64,000 nt of DNA, from contig CM067537.1 in NCBI GenBank assembly GCA_034509925.1, positions 2,598,001 to 2,662,000 on the forward strand. The letters run 5' to 3'. Shown piece by piece: positions 1 to 28,071 of this stretch. The stretch comes from Hirudinaria manillensis (Eukaryota; Annelida; Clitellata; Hirudinida; Hirudinidae). Within the stretch, counting starts at the first letter, position 1; the number at the start of each line of letters is the position of its first letter. Both the position numbers and the translations under genes were made by a program. The notes under the pieces are model-generated. The model saw nothing but the letters and a program-made list of their open reading frames with translations, made no database searches and was not told the DNA's origin.

Positions 1-202
1 TATTTTTCTAATCAATTTATTCATTAACGAGTTCAACATAAACAGCCTGGCAGTTCAATTCAAATGGGCCTTGAAAGAAGGCCGAGAGATGGCATCGAAG
101 ATTCCAAGTCACAGACGTAAACATCTCTGCGATCCCAGCGAACCTGATTGCACGATCGATTGAAAAAGCAAGGAAAGACTTGATCGAAAACCAGGTCCTC
201 AC

Positions 203-14630
<14,428 letters not shown>

Positions 14631-16448
14631 AAGTGATTTTAAAGCGAGCCAAACTTGAACGAAACGCAAAACCACCGCGCGATGAAAATAAAAATCTATC
14701 AAATAATAATAATATTATAATCAGCATAGAGCGAGCTCGTTTTATAGACATCGGAGGCCATCCATAGCAGATGTTTTTCATTCATTGGTTGATACCTTTA
14801 CATGATGAATATGAGCAATAGCTCAAAAAAATAATACAAATGATACATCGTGAGTAAGCATAGAGAAGAAATAAAGACAAAAGAATTTAAATAAGCGCCT
14901 TAATGACTTATTCAGCCATATCTATCGCTTTAATTTCATTAATTTGCGAGACTCGCGCGTGAAATGAAGTAAGCCAATGATTGAGACGTTCACAATTGGA
15001 CGCCATACTTAAAAAGGAACGATTTGGTAAAAGTTCTTAAGTGGAATCTGATTTGAAGCGCTTCTGAAAAGGAGACTTCAACGGACATCATAGGTTGATG
15101 TAGAACTTTTTATTGTCTCAACATTAACAAATAGCAGGAGCATAACAACCAATAATGACAACGAGTCCAAAGAGTTTTTACCTGAAGAGGTGACAGGAAA
15201 AATCAACTCAGAGGCCTAAGTTGTATCGGTTTACAGTGGATTTCCAGATTCAAGAGGTAGGGAAGGGTCTGAGTGGAATAGGTACTAAAGATCTCCGCCT
15301 TGGCTATGTCCTCCAACTTTTAGGCGATTGCGGTGGAACATCTAATAGAATATCAAAACCACTTCAAGACTAAGGGAATCTTCTGTGGCGCATAGGAAGT
15401 GCAGCTGGACTAATGTTCGTCGCGGGCTTAACATTTGTTCAAATTTGTTTTTTTTTTGTCAAATTTGTTTGTGGATCAACAACTTCATTGAACCCGTCTC
15501 CCAGCGTCGCACGTTCAGATTCCAGTTTGAAGAGTTAACCTACCCCGTGCTCTAAAAATATTTCCGTATTTATTGAACCGAATCACAAATAAAACTAAAA
15601 TCAAAATTAAATTATTCCGTATAGATGCATCTTTCAACATTGAGGGACAGTTTTAGAATATGTATTTTTTTTTAAAGAAACACCACAAAATCCAGATATA
15701 CAAAAACTCAATCGGTAATGTTTAGCAGACTTCAGATATTTTTGCTGCATCTGTTAATGTCAAGCTATTCATAGAAAGTTATTCAAAATCGCTTCTTTGA
15801 AGATAAGTCGCACGTCCAGATGTTGAAAGCACTGCTCAGGAACAAAAAAAAAACTGACTTACTTTATTAAAATTTTTGCTTTCTTGAAAGAAAAATTTAA
15901 ATTTAAAAAATAATTTCCTTCTTTTTCAATCTCGATGACGCAGAGGCATCGGAACCTCAAAAAGATTCGGACCGCCACTTACAGTAATGAATGATATAAC
16001 TAATTAATAAATTATTAAAACCAAAGGGTTCACGATGTTCCTCTTATAACTTTCAAGACGGAATCCATCCGACTCCGACTGGAAACCACGTTCCACTTTT
16101 CCAAGATTTGAATTTAGGTCCAAATAAAGTATTCAACGACTAAATTAGCTCCAAGACCAGGAATATTTTTTCAGCTACACTCGTTAACATGTGACGTTAA
16201 ATGTCAAAATCTCACGACTGGAAACACTAACAGCAGTAACAATACGCTCGTAAAGTTTATTAAGAAGGAATTTACAAATATTCAAAACATGCAGACATAT
16301 TGATCGGATTGCACGTTACTAAATTTACAAATGTCAAAAATTAAATAAAACTTGTTGATTGCTGACTGAAACTTGAGTGTGAATTGCATACATGCAAATA
16401 CATCGTGTATATATACGTATATATATATATACATATATATATATGTGT
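14631..16448. other. Intergenic: CASK upstream region and TGFBRAP1 3' flank
   Basis: The region lies between two minus-strand genes. It should hold the CASK promoter and 5' UTR (right of 14630) and the TGFBRAP1 3' UTR. An AATAAA on the minus strand (TTTATT at 16256-16261) lies about 190 bp past the TGFBRAP1 stop. I see no other gene. Confidence 0.5.
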
Positions 16449-19400
16449 TCAATTTTGCTGACAGTGGACGTGAGCGATAACCTTACTGTTGGGAAGGCTC
16501 ACGAAAACAGATTCCGTGAAGGGCCGTCTGCACAGGAAGCAAACTCTGAAGTATGTTCAATGTTTACATTAATATATTTATATATATAATATATATAATT
16601 AATACAATAATTAAGGTTACCCTTAATTAACTTAATTAAATTAACTTAATAATTAATTATTAATGCCCCCCCCATCTAACTTTATACTGCACCAACCTCT
16701 CCTCAGTAACCAAGACGGGCTCCTTGTTGGTGGACATGGATGCCAGCTTGGTCGAGAGGTTTCTGCCTTTGGCCAGCATGACTTGGACTTTGGACGTCCG
16801 ACGCCTGTGCAGGCTGCTCCTCATTGAGTCGAGGAGGAAATCTTCGACGACGGAGTTCGACCAGGCGTTAGGAATGGCCTGGATCACCTGCAGTGGATTA
16901 GAGATGAATGAATGGTGAGATGAAGGAGACCAAAAGAGATGATGATGATGATCATCATCATCATTATTACCATTATTATTATTGCTAATACTATCATATG
17001 TTACTGTTATTGATATTATTGCTGTTATTATCACTATTATCAGCATTTACAATCTGATCTATTTTGTCTAGAGTCGATCCTAAGCTTGTTTTCCACATTT
17101 TTTGTTAAAAAGATTAAATTCTGGAAAGTATTGTAATTAAATTACAATTAAAACTGACTAATCAATCTTAATAAGCACTATTTATTTTTATTTATTTACT
17201 ATTTATCTTTTTATCGTTTATCAAAACAAAAAAAAACCTAAAGATTAACAAATAGCTTAAAAACTAAATTTAAAAACAAAGTCATTTTAATGTCATTAAT
17301 TTACTGAATAAATTATGCAAATGTGAATAAATTATGTGAAAGATAACCAAAAAGTCACAAACCTTTATGGCATCGAATTCATTTTGATGCTTATTAAGCA
17401 GGGCCAACGTGGGCTCCAAGTAATGCTCTTTGCTGGAAACATAATTCATATAGAATCGATCAACTAGTTAAAGTTAATAAAACTTAACCAACATTAATTA
17501 ACACTAATAATTCATTAAACTACATATATTATAACTCGATTGATAAATGACATGGTGGTGGTCCACTGCAAATGGCCAATATATAACCAACGGGTCACAA
17601 TTCTTGGAACGATTGAGGGAGAAATTTCCACTGCTTAGGTGTTTGCTTGGATTAAAGTCCTCCCATAATCGGGGTCTAGTTGGGTGGATAGATGGATGGA
17701 AGGATGGGTGGGCGGGTGGATTTGCAAGGCAAAAATTAAAGTTGTCAACAGATCGGAAAGCGAGGAAGCAACAATTGGTGACTAACAAGTTCTTTGAGTT
17801 GAGATAAATCGTCAGTAGGGTTTCAAACAGATTGGACCTGTAGGAAGCCGGTTTTCCCCGCGAATAAACCGTGCAGTAGTCCTCTGCCTCTGCGAAGTTC
17901 TGAACTTTTTCTGCCAGGATGTTCAGAGCAGTGTGGTGGTCTTCCAGCTGGAATGGGAAAGTACGATCGTTCAGATTTTGTGCCGTCAACGTGGAGAGAA
18001 AGGCTTAGAAGTTAGGGCTAGTTAAACTTCCAGGTTTAAAAATAAACATATCCTAGAAAGTCTGAGCAGAAATCAATAAAAAAATAAGATTGGAGCACAT
18101 AACAAATATGTTACTATAAGTTAATAACTTAATCAAATATTTCTTCCATATAATTAAAAACACTTTATTAATATTATTATTATTATTATTGTTCTTGTAA
18201 ATATGCATAATTTGCCACAGAAAAATATAAAAACCATAAAAACTTTGAATGGAGAGCCAAGAACTACCCCCTCACCTTGCCGTAGAGCAGGGCACACTCG
18301 TGGTGGAGTTCATGACCTTCGACCTTTGGCAGGAGTGAAGAAGCCCTGTAGTTGTTTGAGGTCTTCAGGAAATGGCACAATTTCTGCCTTTAAAAGGGGA
18401 ACAAATTGGGTCAAATAAAGGATTATATAAATTGGATTAAATAAGTTTGGTAATGATAAATTTTGTTGCTGTTTAAAGAATCTAGTTGTCGTCATTGTCG
18501 TTGTCTTTGTTGTTATTGTTGGTGTTTAAATGAGCTTGGATGTTATCAGGAGACTTTCCTCAATATCATGATTATGATAAGAGCCTTAATATGTTCTGTA
18601 CATAACCCACAAGTACCCAAGATGAGGAAGCACATACATGGGAGAGGAGTGCTGATGTTACGTGCTCAAAGCATTTATAAATGTTATATCAACTATGATT
18701 TTATAATCAAATAGAAGTTAAGAAACAAAGCATTGTAGGCATTAGTATTAAATCAAGTATGGCTATTGGCAATGACGCTTATCAATGCCTATCAACATCT
18801 ATCAATGGTTAAACTCAGAAGACACACCTGGCCTTGTTGAGTGCTGCCTCGTCGTTTGTTTCCTTGAGCGATAAGACCTCATCCAGGTACAAATTCGATA
18901 ATACGGAATGATACTTCTCGTTCTGTTTAAAGAAAATTTACTATAAGTCATTTGCATATTTAATCGCATAAATTTGAATAAATTAATTGGCTCCAGACCA
19001 ATTAGAAATGGTAATTAGAAATCAATTTAAATAAAGCACGAGCGCTCAGTGGCACCGTTGACTTCTTTTTGTAAACAAGATCCTCGAGAAATAAGATGGA
19101 CGCCTCCTTGAACTCGGACAGATATTCGACAACTTTCTCCAGACCCAGCTGTTCGCATCGGTCGATGAAGATCTAAAATTAGAAATCATAAAATCAAAAG
19201 ATTATTTATTAATCACCCAGAGCTAATCAGTTTTGACGAATTAAATAATCAGCTCATTGGATATTCATAGGCTTGAATGCATCCAATCTAATTGGATGTC
19301 ATCTTTTCTAATGATAAATTATTTATGAGCTGTTATGTATTAAATATTAATCATACGACGAGGAATTACTTTGACGGCAAGTCTCTGGTCCTTCTCCATG

Positions 19401-20207
19401 AGCCAATCAGAATGTTTCCATATCAAAGAGTCGTTGCCAGTTCTTAAAGATTGAGTGGTGGTTAAAAAATAAATAAAAATAAATTAACAAGATCAACAAA
19501 TAAATTAATTACATTAAGTAACTATTACATTAATTACATTATTATTACAATAATAGTCTCTGATACATATGATCATGTGATCAGTTATAAGCTCTTAACC
19601 AAACTTACCCCTTAAAATAATTATTAACCAAATATCAAGTATCAAATTTTTATTATCAAACTGAAATTTAATGAAATCATCTTGAGTGAATCTTTTATTA
19701 ACTTATTTTTTCATTTGTTTTAACATATTTGCTTTAGTTTTTCAATTCGGCAACGAATCTCGTGAACGAATCGAGAAATGTTTCATTCAGAAACAAAACT
19801 GTGATCAACTCCGAAAGATACTAAGTATGTTGTTTTAATTTGTTTGTATAAAGACAAACATTATGTCATCTTTGACGTTGCGAGCAAGGTTGAAAACACA
19901 ACGACCAGCTGTTTGTGGCTGTTTCATCAATTATTTCTATTTCTATTTCTTATTTATGGTGAAATTGGGACCAATAATTGACAAGAAATGATGACAAATC
20001 TATAAATATTCTGATACATTTATAGTTGGCAAACGATCACTCCTGATTGGTTGATGGCAAGGTGATATAATTAGCAACAAACAAATGATATTTTAAGATC
20101 AGTCTTACTTGCACAGACTGTCAACAACAAAGGCTAAGCCAGGAAACATGGCGTCCTCCAAGCTGCCTTCGCATATCCTAATATCAATAATGACAACAAC
20201 AATGATG

Positions 20208-20268
<61 letters not shown>

Positions 20269-23200
20269 TGATGATGATGATGATGATAATGATAATCCCT
20301 GATATAACTTTTCTAACACGGTATTAATAATGATGACTGATTATCAGCAATGAATGAAATCTTAAAGCAACAACACAGCAAAAGGTTTGGTTTTAAGGAA
20401 GTCACCAAATTAATATTCCCAAAAGAAAACAAAGTAATGTGAACACAACAACAACAACAACAACAACAACAACTCAATTCTTCCAACTCAAAGAGTGGAT
20501 CTGAGAATTAGTTAGCAAAGCCATGTTAGTGGTGTTTACAACTACATGTGTGAAAGGTTAGTCTTTAATGAATAAATTGGATTAATCCAACAATTAGGTA
20601 TAGGCCAATTCTATGTTTTATTTATTAGTTTATTATGAAATTGATACAAATAAATAAATCATTTATTCATTTTTTGTTCGTGTATTTATCCATCAAGAAA
20701 ATGAAATCATAAATCTTTTTGGAAAAGGGAAAAAAAGAGTTTACATTAGTTTAAAAAATTTTTTAAATAATGCCATAAAAGTAACTTTTAAAGGGTTAAT
20801 TGTTTAAAATATATGTCAATTTGAAATATATCTTTCAAGAGATCCTCCAAGCCTAGTTTGGATATTAAGAGATCAACAACAACTTCAACAACAGCAGCAC
20901 CAACAACATCAACAGCTTAAAACAAACAAACAAACAAACAAACCTCTTCCAAGTCTCCAAGGCAGCCTCCTTGTTCCCGGCATTGGAGAGCATAATGGCC
21001 GAGCAGTGGTGGTCACCCTGCTTCTTGAAATACTCGACGCAGCTGTCGACATCCACGAGGTCCTGAAGTCTGTCGACGGACGAGAGCAGCTTCGACGGCT
21101 GCGACTTGCCCAGCAGTTTCAGGTAGGCCGTCGCGACGTCCTGACGCACGTCACGAAAAGGAGATGCTTTAACTAGGGACGTGCACGGGCTTTTGAATGC
21201 GATTAATTAATTAATTTAATTTGGCTATGAATATGCATGACGTCCTACCATGAGTCATAACCTAGGAGACCTAGATATCATGTGTTAACCTAAATATCAT
21301 GTGTTAACCTAGATATCGTGTGCAAGTAATTAAAACTCAGTGCTTCTCACAGATTTGTGTTCGTGCTTGGCTTGTGGAAGGAGGTTCTTGAGGTAATTGA
21401 AAAGAAACGACTCAAATCGTTCGATGGTTTCCGATTGGCCGCTCGAAAGATGGCAGATGTCTACGATGTCATGAAGAGGTGGCTGCGATCTTGTGAACTT
21501 TGAACTCTTTGGAAGTAGATCGGGATACAGAGAGATCAACTGAAAAAATAAAAAGTATGATGCAGAAACACTTTTTTACACCTACACTTGAAGTGATGAT
21601 GTTGTAATAAAATTACGACGATGATTACAATTACGAGTTCGTCTGTTACGATCACAAACCTCCCTCGGGTCGAGACCGCCGTTGTTGAAGTGCGTCGTCG
21701 CTTCCCGAAAGTTCTGTCGACAGAACTCGGCGAAACCTGCCTGCAGTTCAATTCTCTTCATCATCTGCCGACAAATAACGCAAAACAACTCATAAGCATC
21801 CATTCTGCTATTAATTCCAACAAATAATAATGAAGCTAATGACTACAGTTGTAATATCTATATAAATATATAATTAAAAATCCATAATATCTATAATAAA
21901 TCTATAATTTCTACTCTAAGTCTCCAAATGAATCGTAAGGATATCCTCTAGATCTACGTACAATGCTGAGATCATGAGAGAGATTGCAATCCTTGTCGAT
22001 GCTTTTGGTCAACTCGAGAGCCTCCGTTATCCTGTGCTCCAGCAACAACGACTGAATCTGTAAAGGATGAAATTCACGTCACGAGCAGGAGGCTGGACTC
22101 GAACTCGGAACGTTCGAGGTGCTTTTAAAATGCATTTTAATGGAAAATGCAATTTAATGGCAGCTTGTTCTAAAACAAGTTGTGCATAATTTATCCCGAA
22201 TAATTAAGTGGTTGTACTGCAAATTTATAAATCTTCCATCAAATTTAACAATTAGCAAAACAAATTTCAAGATGTTCAATCAAGGCTTCAGATGAAACAG
22301 TTGAAAACAAAAAAGAACACAAACATAAAATTACATTTAATAAAACACTTTGTGGTAAAATATTTACAAATTAGAAAAAAATTTTCCTCTACGGAAATTA
22401 ATAAATTAATAACCAGTATTAATAAATTAATTACCGTGAGCATCGCTAACGAAATACCTGCGAAGATCCTTCAACTGAAAACCTACCTGCCTGTCCAGCG
22501 GTTCCGGAAGAAGGCAATAGATGTCGCTTTTGGTCGCCACGAACACCTTTCCGTTTGACTCGCAGGTGGCAATGCCGCCACTGAACTGTATCGTCTGCTT
22601 CTGCTGCTGGTCTACGATGCTGAAAGGAGAAGGTCTTTCTAAGAAATACGTCTCTGAACATAGTTTCGCTTTTCATTTTTTTTATTAATTATGTAAAAAA
22701 AAAACTATTACAAATTATAAAAATTATAATCTTTTTTAAAATCATATTTAAAAATTATATTATAAAAACAATAATTAAAAAATTATAAAAAAGATTTGCA
22801 GCAACATAAACAGATCGACGGACAATCCATGGTTACCTGTGGACAGTCATGAACTCGTCATTAAGGACGACCACGTAGGGATGCACGAAGGAGATGGAAA
22901 CAATGTTGTTGATCCACTGCAGCGGGGGTCTCCGGGAAATCCCGTCCGAGAGGGCGAAGATTCCGAGTGCATTCGATGCACTCAACAGGTACTCGTTCTG
23001 CATCATCGACGCAATGTTTGATTACAATGTTGAAGATGTAATAATTTTTAAATAGATTAGTAATTAATAAATTAACTAATTATTGATACATAATCTTTTA
23101 AGTTATTTTAAGTAAATATAATTTAACAACCAGACTAAAATAAATTACCGGCTAAACAGAGGATAAAAAAAACAAATTATAAAAAAAATTACTTTAAAAA

Positions 23201-23669
23201 ATATTTGAACTCAGAAGTGAGGTCAAAGGTCGCAAACAACCAATCAGCCCACCTGTGATATGTGTACCACGACGGGTCTGACCTGACCCGAATCAAACTG
23301 GAAGAGGTCCTGCTGTGCTCCTGAGTCACAACAAATCATCCTGTAGTCAGTGGAGAGGCCAACACACATCACTGAACCATCCACCTTCTGTTTATGAACA
23401 CTATTATTATCATTTTTGTTAATAATGATTTCAATTAGAGGTAAATGTAATAATAACAATAATAATAATAATAATAACTTAATAATAAAATTAGTAATAA
23501 ATAATGATAATAGTACATGTATTGATCGACCATCCAGGGATACAAATGTTTATTTTTATAAGATCATCAGCAAATACAATAACACAAACAACATCAATAG
23601 ATGTACATAATAAACACATGGCATTGTAAAGTACGACTGCAATAATAATAAATATAACAATAAAATGTA

Positions 23670-23709
<40 letters not shown>

Positions 23710-23758
23710 TAATAATAAATAATAACAATAATAATATAATAATAACAAAATGTAAAAT

Positions 23759-23794
<36 letters not shown>

Positions 23795-25748
23795 GCCTTT
23801 CTAAAGCCTAAGTTGGTCTCTTGATAAGATAGCATCTCAATGTCAATACACCTAATCGGTATTCATGAGATGTACACAAGCAATTATAATCTATTGTAAA
23901 TCATTGGGGTTTTTTTTCTGATTTATCCAATGAACCTTTAGGGCTCAAATTAAATTCTGAGGAAAATAAAAACACGCCCACCAGGGCAACAGGTAAGCTG
24001 TCCAATTGGAATTCCCTGAGAAAAAGGCATTGGTCATCCTTGATGGAAAATATCTGGATGGATTTCTTCCTGGTTCCGACGCAGACCTGCGGCATTGTTG
24101 AATTATGCGATCTACATTTCGTCCATTGTTTTGTTGAGTTAAGTGAAACGTTATGAATATTAAGCAATCCTTTCGATGAGATTATTTATTCACGACATGA
24201 CTGGGTGAAGTTTTGCTTATAATTATTTGTTATATGATAGAATTGGTTGGCTCGTTAAATACCAGGACAGTGTTCGTTTTGTTTTGATTGATTGATCAAT
24301 CACCTAATTGATTGAACCACACCAACAAAGAGACACGTCAATCGATGATTAGTTGAACAACCTCAATGGCAAAGGGGTCCCGCCTCTGGGGCTTTTCGTT
24401 GATGGCAAAAACGTTGACCGGTCGTATTTTTAAGCCAGACACGTGCTGAAAGAATAGAATTGCAAATCTATTAAATACCATCATAGTCGTCGTCATCATC
24501 ATCATCATCATCACCACCTGCATATTGAGCATGTTGATCATGTGAATTGAGGCATCGCAGAGTGTCAGAACCCTTTTGAGAACAGTTGTGGCTTTTATCT
24601 GAACGACTTGTTTTTGCTGCTAATGAATTTCTATCATGAATGCATCAATGAGCTATAAAGAGCTTTAAAAATCAATAAATAATAGAAATAAAAAGGTATA
24701 AATAATAATAATAATAATAATAACAATATTATTAATAATAATGTATTATTATACTTTTAGTATACCTTATTATACATATTAAGTAATATATTAATTATAT
24801 TAGAGAAAACTTATTATATTATTAAAATTCTATAACAAGTCACCACAATGGCTTGCATGTATTAATATTACAATCACGATAATTAAGAATAAAAGACATT
24901 TGGTAAAACATAATTATTATTATTTAGATAAATAATATTGTTTTGCTGTTGCTGTTATTGTGATTCAGACAATACAATCAAAATGATGCAAATAATATCA
25001 GTATCATAGTGACAGATAGTGATGAAGTGATAAATTACAGAGCATCAACCATAACTAAATAATAACTTAGTTACTAAGTAACTAATCAATTAAACACATA
25101 ACCAAATATTAACTGCATGTCATACAAAACCAACCATTTCAATCAATGTTTCTCCCTGCTTCGTGCAATCTAGCCTCAGATTCTGGTTGCCGTGTTTCTC
25201 TTCCACCAGATAGTGCACCACACGACTGCAACGGTCAAGGATGTTAAGCATATTTATATATAACTGTGATGGGAAATTTCAAATTTATTTGATATTAGTT
25301 AATGAAATTATTTAATCACAAATTGCACCTTGTTTACTTAAAAGAGCAAATGTGTTTCACAAAAGCATTTAAGGTCTAGAGAATAAACATTAAATTCCAG
25401 TTTCTATTATTAATAATAATAATAATAATGAATCATGATTAAATGTTAAATAAGTTAATGAAGTGCATTACCCATCTTCTGTTCCAAGATACAGATTCTT
25501 TCCACAAACTTCTAAACAAGATATCTGCCATCAACAAACACTTAACTGATAATTTTTTAGTTACTGATTAACCATTTTGTGATAAATTATTTACAAAATT
25601 CATAATCTTATCTTTTATTTCACTTATGTCCTCACTCCATTTAGCAAAGATTTTAACTTAAATGGTTTACCTTAAGATTAGTTATGGCATCAGTTACAAG
25701 GTGACTTCTTTCAATTGCAGAAACCAATGTAAATGTTTTCAAACTCAT
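16449..25748 (-). CDS. TGFBRAP1: TGFBRAP1, VPS3-type subunit of the CORVET endosomal tether
   Basis: Exons, 5' to 3': 25671-25748, 25472-25524, 25135-25225, 24518-24598, 24362-24445, 23982-24086, 23253-23387, 22837-22997, 22487-22619, 21962-22057, 21660-21764, 21351-21539, 20944-21140, 20109-20177, 19370-19442, 19056-19172, 18828-18922, 18276-18387, 17787-17947, 17363-17432, 16697-16887, 16449-16545; 2493 nt, 830 aa (human about 860). The protein starts MSLKTFTLVSAIERS, close to human. An N-terminal citron-homology (CNH) beta-propeller (about 20-300; DPFAIE, VVLNDEFMTV) is followed by an alpha-solenoid with the conserved LISLYPDLLP and FTRSQPPLHD, an AEDYC motif, and a C-terminal Vps39-2-like zinc motif (VCFLCRRPFTESVF...HVHC). 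The family links Rab5/Rab7 endosomal tethering to TGF-beta/activin receptor traffic on cytosolic endosome faces. All intron phases match and I see no break. It is head-to-head with the ankyrin/SOCS gene, 516 bp apart. Confidence 0.95.
20205..20292. repeat. (AAT)n followed by (GAT)n trinucleotide microsatellite
   Basis: AATAATAAT from about 20208 switches to GATGATGAT near 20266. It lies just upstream, in gene orientation, of TGFBRAP1 exon 14 (20109-20177). Confidence 0.9.
23440..23800. repeat. (AAT)n-rich region in TGFBRAP1 intron
   Basis: Three AATAAT blocks (about 23447-23480, 23640-23710, 23760-23795) lie in the intron between exons 6 and 7. The second and third share an AAATGTAAA start, which suggests local duplication. 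Confidence 0.8.
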
Positions 25749-26264
25749 AGTGATTATGATTGAAAGTTTTCTGTGAATCTAAAAATAGGTATTATGGAAT
25801 AAATAAAGAATTATTCTAATCTCAACTATCTCATCGCCCAAACTTAAGAAGATTACCAGAACACCAAAAAGGCAATTGCAAAAGATTTCCCAATCGGGAG
25901 TTGACCATAAAAATAAACTCTTTCAATGCTAAGCAACTAAATACTGAGAAATCTGAGAAATGCGGTCCGTGGATAATGAAAACATTGGCCAAAACTCAAA
26001 CCACAGATGTTAAAAGGAAACTTAGGCTTCAAAAACACCATCGTGTAATTTAGCTATTTTCTAAAGTAAATAATTTTGGCAAGCATATACTACATAATTT
26101 TTAAAATTACATCAACTTACAAAAAAAGGTAGCGCAATTGCAATACTGTTTTCGAAATTGGGTGAATACATGAACGGTCGAAGCAGGGAAGTAGAGCAGT
26201 CTGCTGTAAGTTGATGGGAGGGGTTGTTTGTTTACTGGTATTTGTTGCGGTTTAGTTTGTCGGT
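25749..26264. promoter_or_regulatory. Candidate bidirectional promoter, TGFBRAP1 / ankyrin-SOCS gene
   Basis: This 516 bp gap separates the two divergent start codons, so it must hold both 5' UTRs and proximal promoters unless upstream non-coding exons exist. I see no clear TATA box at a fixed distance. The assignment rests on geometry only. Confidence 0.4.
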
Positions 26265-27574
26265 ATGCTACAAGCTCTTGCAGATAATAATTTGTCACTG
26301 TTTGAAGGCTTACTTCGTCGCCCAAATTGCCATGAAATTGAACTTAATCGCTGTTTGGTATATTCGGCTCAAAAGAACAAGATTGGGTGCATAAAAACTA
26401 TTATCAGTCACAAGGACGTGGATATTAATTGCTTGAGCAGTAGTCGCAAGACTCCTGCGATGGTATGCGCCGAGCTGGGAAATCAGGAGTCATTAAACCT
26501 GATTATCAGTGATCCGAGGTGCAAAATTAATTTTCAAAATGGATCGGGAGAGACAGCTTTGCACTGTGCTGTTAGAGGTGGCAATGAACAGTGTGTTAAA
26601 GAACTTATGAAGGCAGGCGCCAAGGGGTCTTTACGTGATAACGACGGTAACACTCCGCTGATTTTGGCATCCAAAACGCGGTATCCCAACCTAGCTATCT
26701 TAAAGCAGTTGCTGTCAGAAAGGTCTGTTATAAACATGCAAAATAAAGAAGGCAGGACTGCATTGCATTATACATGTGGCCAGGCAATGGGAACGGAATT
26801 GTTACTATCGTCCGGTGCCAACCCTGATATCCAAGATGCACAAGAGAATTCACCTCTTCATATTGCAGCTATTGAGGGTTTTGATACCATAATGATTTGC
26901 CTTATGACTTACAACTGCAATGTAAACTTGGTTAATATGTTTGGTTTGCTTCCATTGCATTATGTAGCTATGAAAGGACATTGGAAGATGGTAGAAGCCA
27001 TTTCTCAAGCCAATGGGCTACTGGATTCTCCTGACAAATGTGGAAAAACACCTCTCGTGAATGCCTTAGAGAATGACAGAACAAGGGCTGTAATATCACT
27101 GCTAGTAGCAAACTGTTGCCCGAACACAAGTCACGATAATAATGGTACCACTCCTCTTGAAATTGCCTTTAATAAAAAATTTTACCATATAGTAAGACTA
27201 TTACTAATTTTTGGTGGAAAGCCATCTTTCCTTTGGAAGCAACTGCAGTGTAATGCATCACTTCACTCCAAATTTGAGGTAAGGGAAAAGTAATTATTTC
27301 TTATTGGTCTTTTTATTCAAATAATTTCAGCCCATTGAAATTTCTCAACTTGCAGAGCATGTTAAGGGATTCAGAGATCACAGATGAGTCTGTTTCAGAC
27401 TTAGATGAATCTCTTTTGCTGATTGCCAATTGTCATAGCCTTCAGCATTTGTGCCGAATCAAGTTCAGGGAAAAAATGAGAGCGTTCAAGGAATTTGCTC
27501 AACTTCTGGAACATCTACCACAACAGATTCAGGATTATGTCTTGTTCAGAAATGTTGCATTTACTACCTATTGA
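26265..27574 (+). CDS. Ankyrin-repeat protein with C-terminal SOCS box (ASB-like)
   Basis: Exons 26265-27278 and 27356-27574 give 410 aa; the donor is GAG/GTAAGG, the acceptor TTGCAG/AGC, phase 0. About nine ankyrin repeats fill residues 1-325 (GETALHCAVRGGNEQCVKEL, GRTALHYTC, NSPLHIAAIEGFD, LLPLHYVAMKGHW). The second exon ends in a SOCS-box pattern: SLQHLCRIKFREK, then LEHLPQQIQDYVLF. ASB proteins use the ankyrin part to bind a substrate and the SOCS box to recruit elongin B/C and cullin 5 as an E3 ubiquitin ligase. The BC-box serine, leucine and cysteine are present; the usual cullin-box LPLP reads LPQQ. I cannot assign an ASB subtype. AATAAA follows at 27608-27613, only 34 bp after the stop. 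Reading through the intron adds VREK and a stop, giving a form without the SOCS box. Confidence 0.88.
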
Positions 27575-28071
27575 GTTTTGGTGCATTTTATTTTTTTGTT
27601 TTGTATGAATAAAGCATTTGGAATGTAAGATGATAATTCCATAAAAGTAGCAGAAATAATTCCCAAAAGAGGCTTATCTGGTAGGAATATTAAGTGGTTG
27701 TTGAAGCAGTTGGTGATGGGGTTGGTTATACCTTTTAAGGGAGAAACGATAATGTAGTTTGAACTAAACTTGCGATGACGTTCTGGATCATAAAGTAGCT
27801 TTTCTAAGTATGGCCGAAAAAAGCTGGTCACTTGTAGCAGCATATTCTGTTGCTTTAATTCTTGCGTTAATATGCAAAATATATCCTTATCTCTAATTTT
27901 ATGTTTTCTCAAACAGTTTACGATAAATACAAATATAAAATTTTAATCGGCACTCACATAATTAATTATTTAATTCTTTACAGATTCTGATTCTTTGCTG
28001 CGCAAATTTAATTCTCTCACGCTCGCTCTTTTATCGTTTCTTTCACAACACTAATATTTAGCGGCTTAAAG
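27575..28071. other. Intergenic: ASB-like 3' end and RANBP1 upstream region
   Basis: It contains the AATAAA at 27608-27613 and should contain the RANBP1 promoter. A 114-codon minus-strand frame (27568-27912) lacks an ATG start and resembles nothing I know; I leave it uncalled. Confidence 0.5.

Noticed and set aside
17..202. Possible next CASK exon completing SH3
   Set aside because: None of the three minus-strand frames gives the expected SH3 continuation (a WW pair and a GLIPS-like end), so it is taken as intron.
22075..22125. tRNA-like B box (GTTCGAGTCC on the minus strand)
   Set aside because: No matching A box, acceptor stem or anticodon arm can be folded around it.
27568..27912. 114-codon minus-strand frame between the ASB-like gene and RANBP1
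   Set aside because: It begins at TTG with no ATG, overlaps the ASB-like 3' end, and matches no family I recognise. A transcript could change this.
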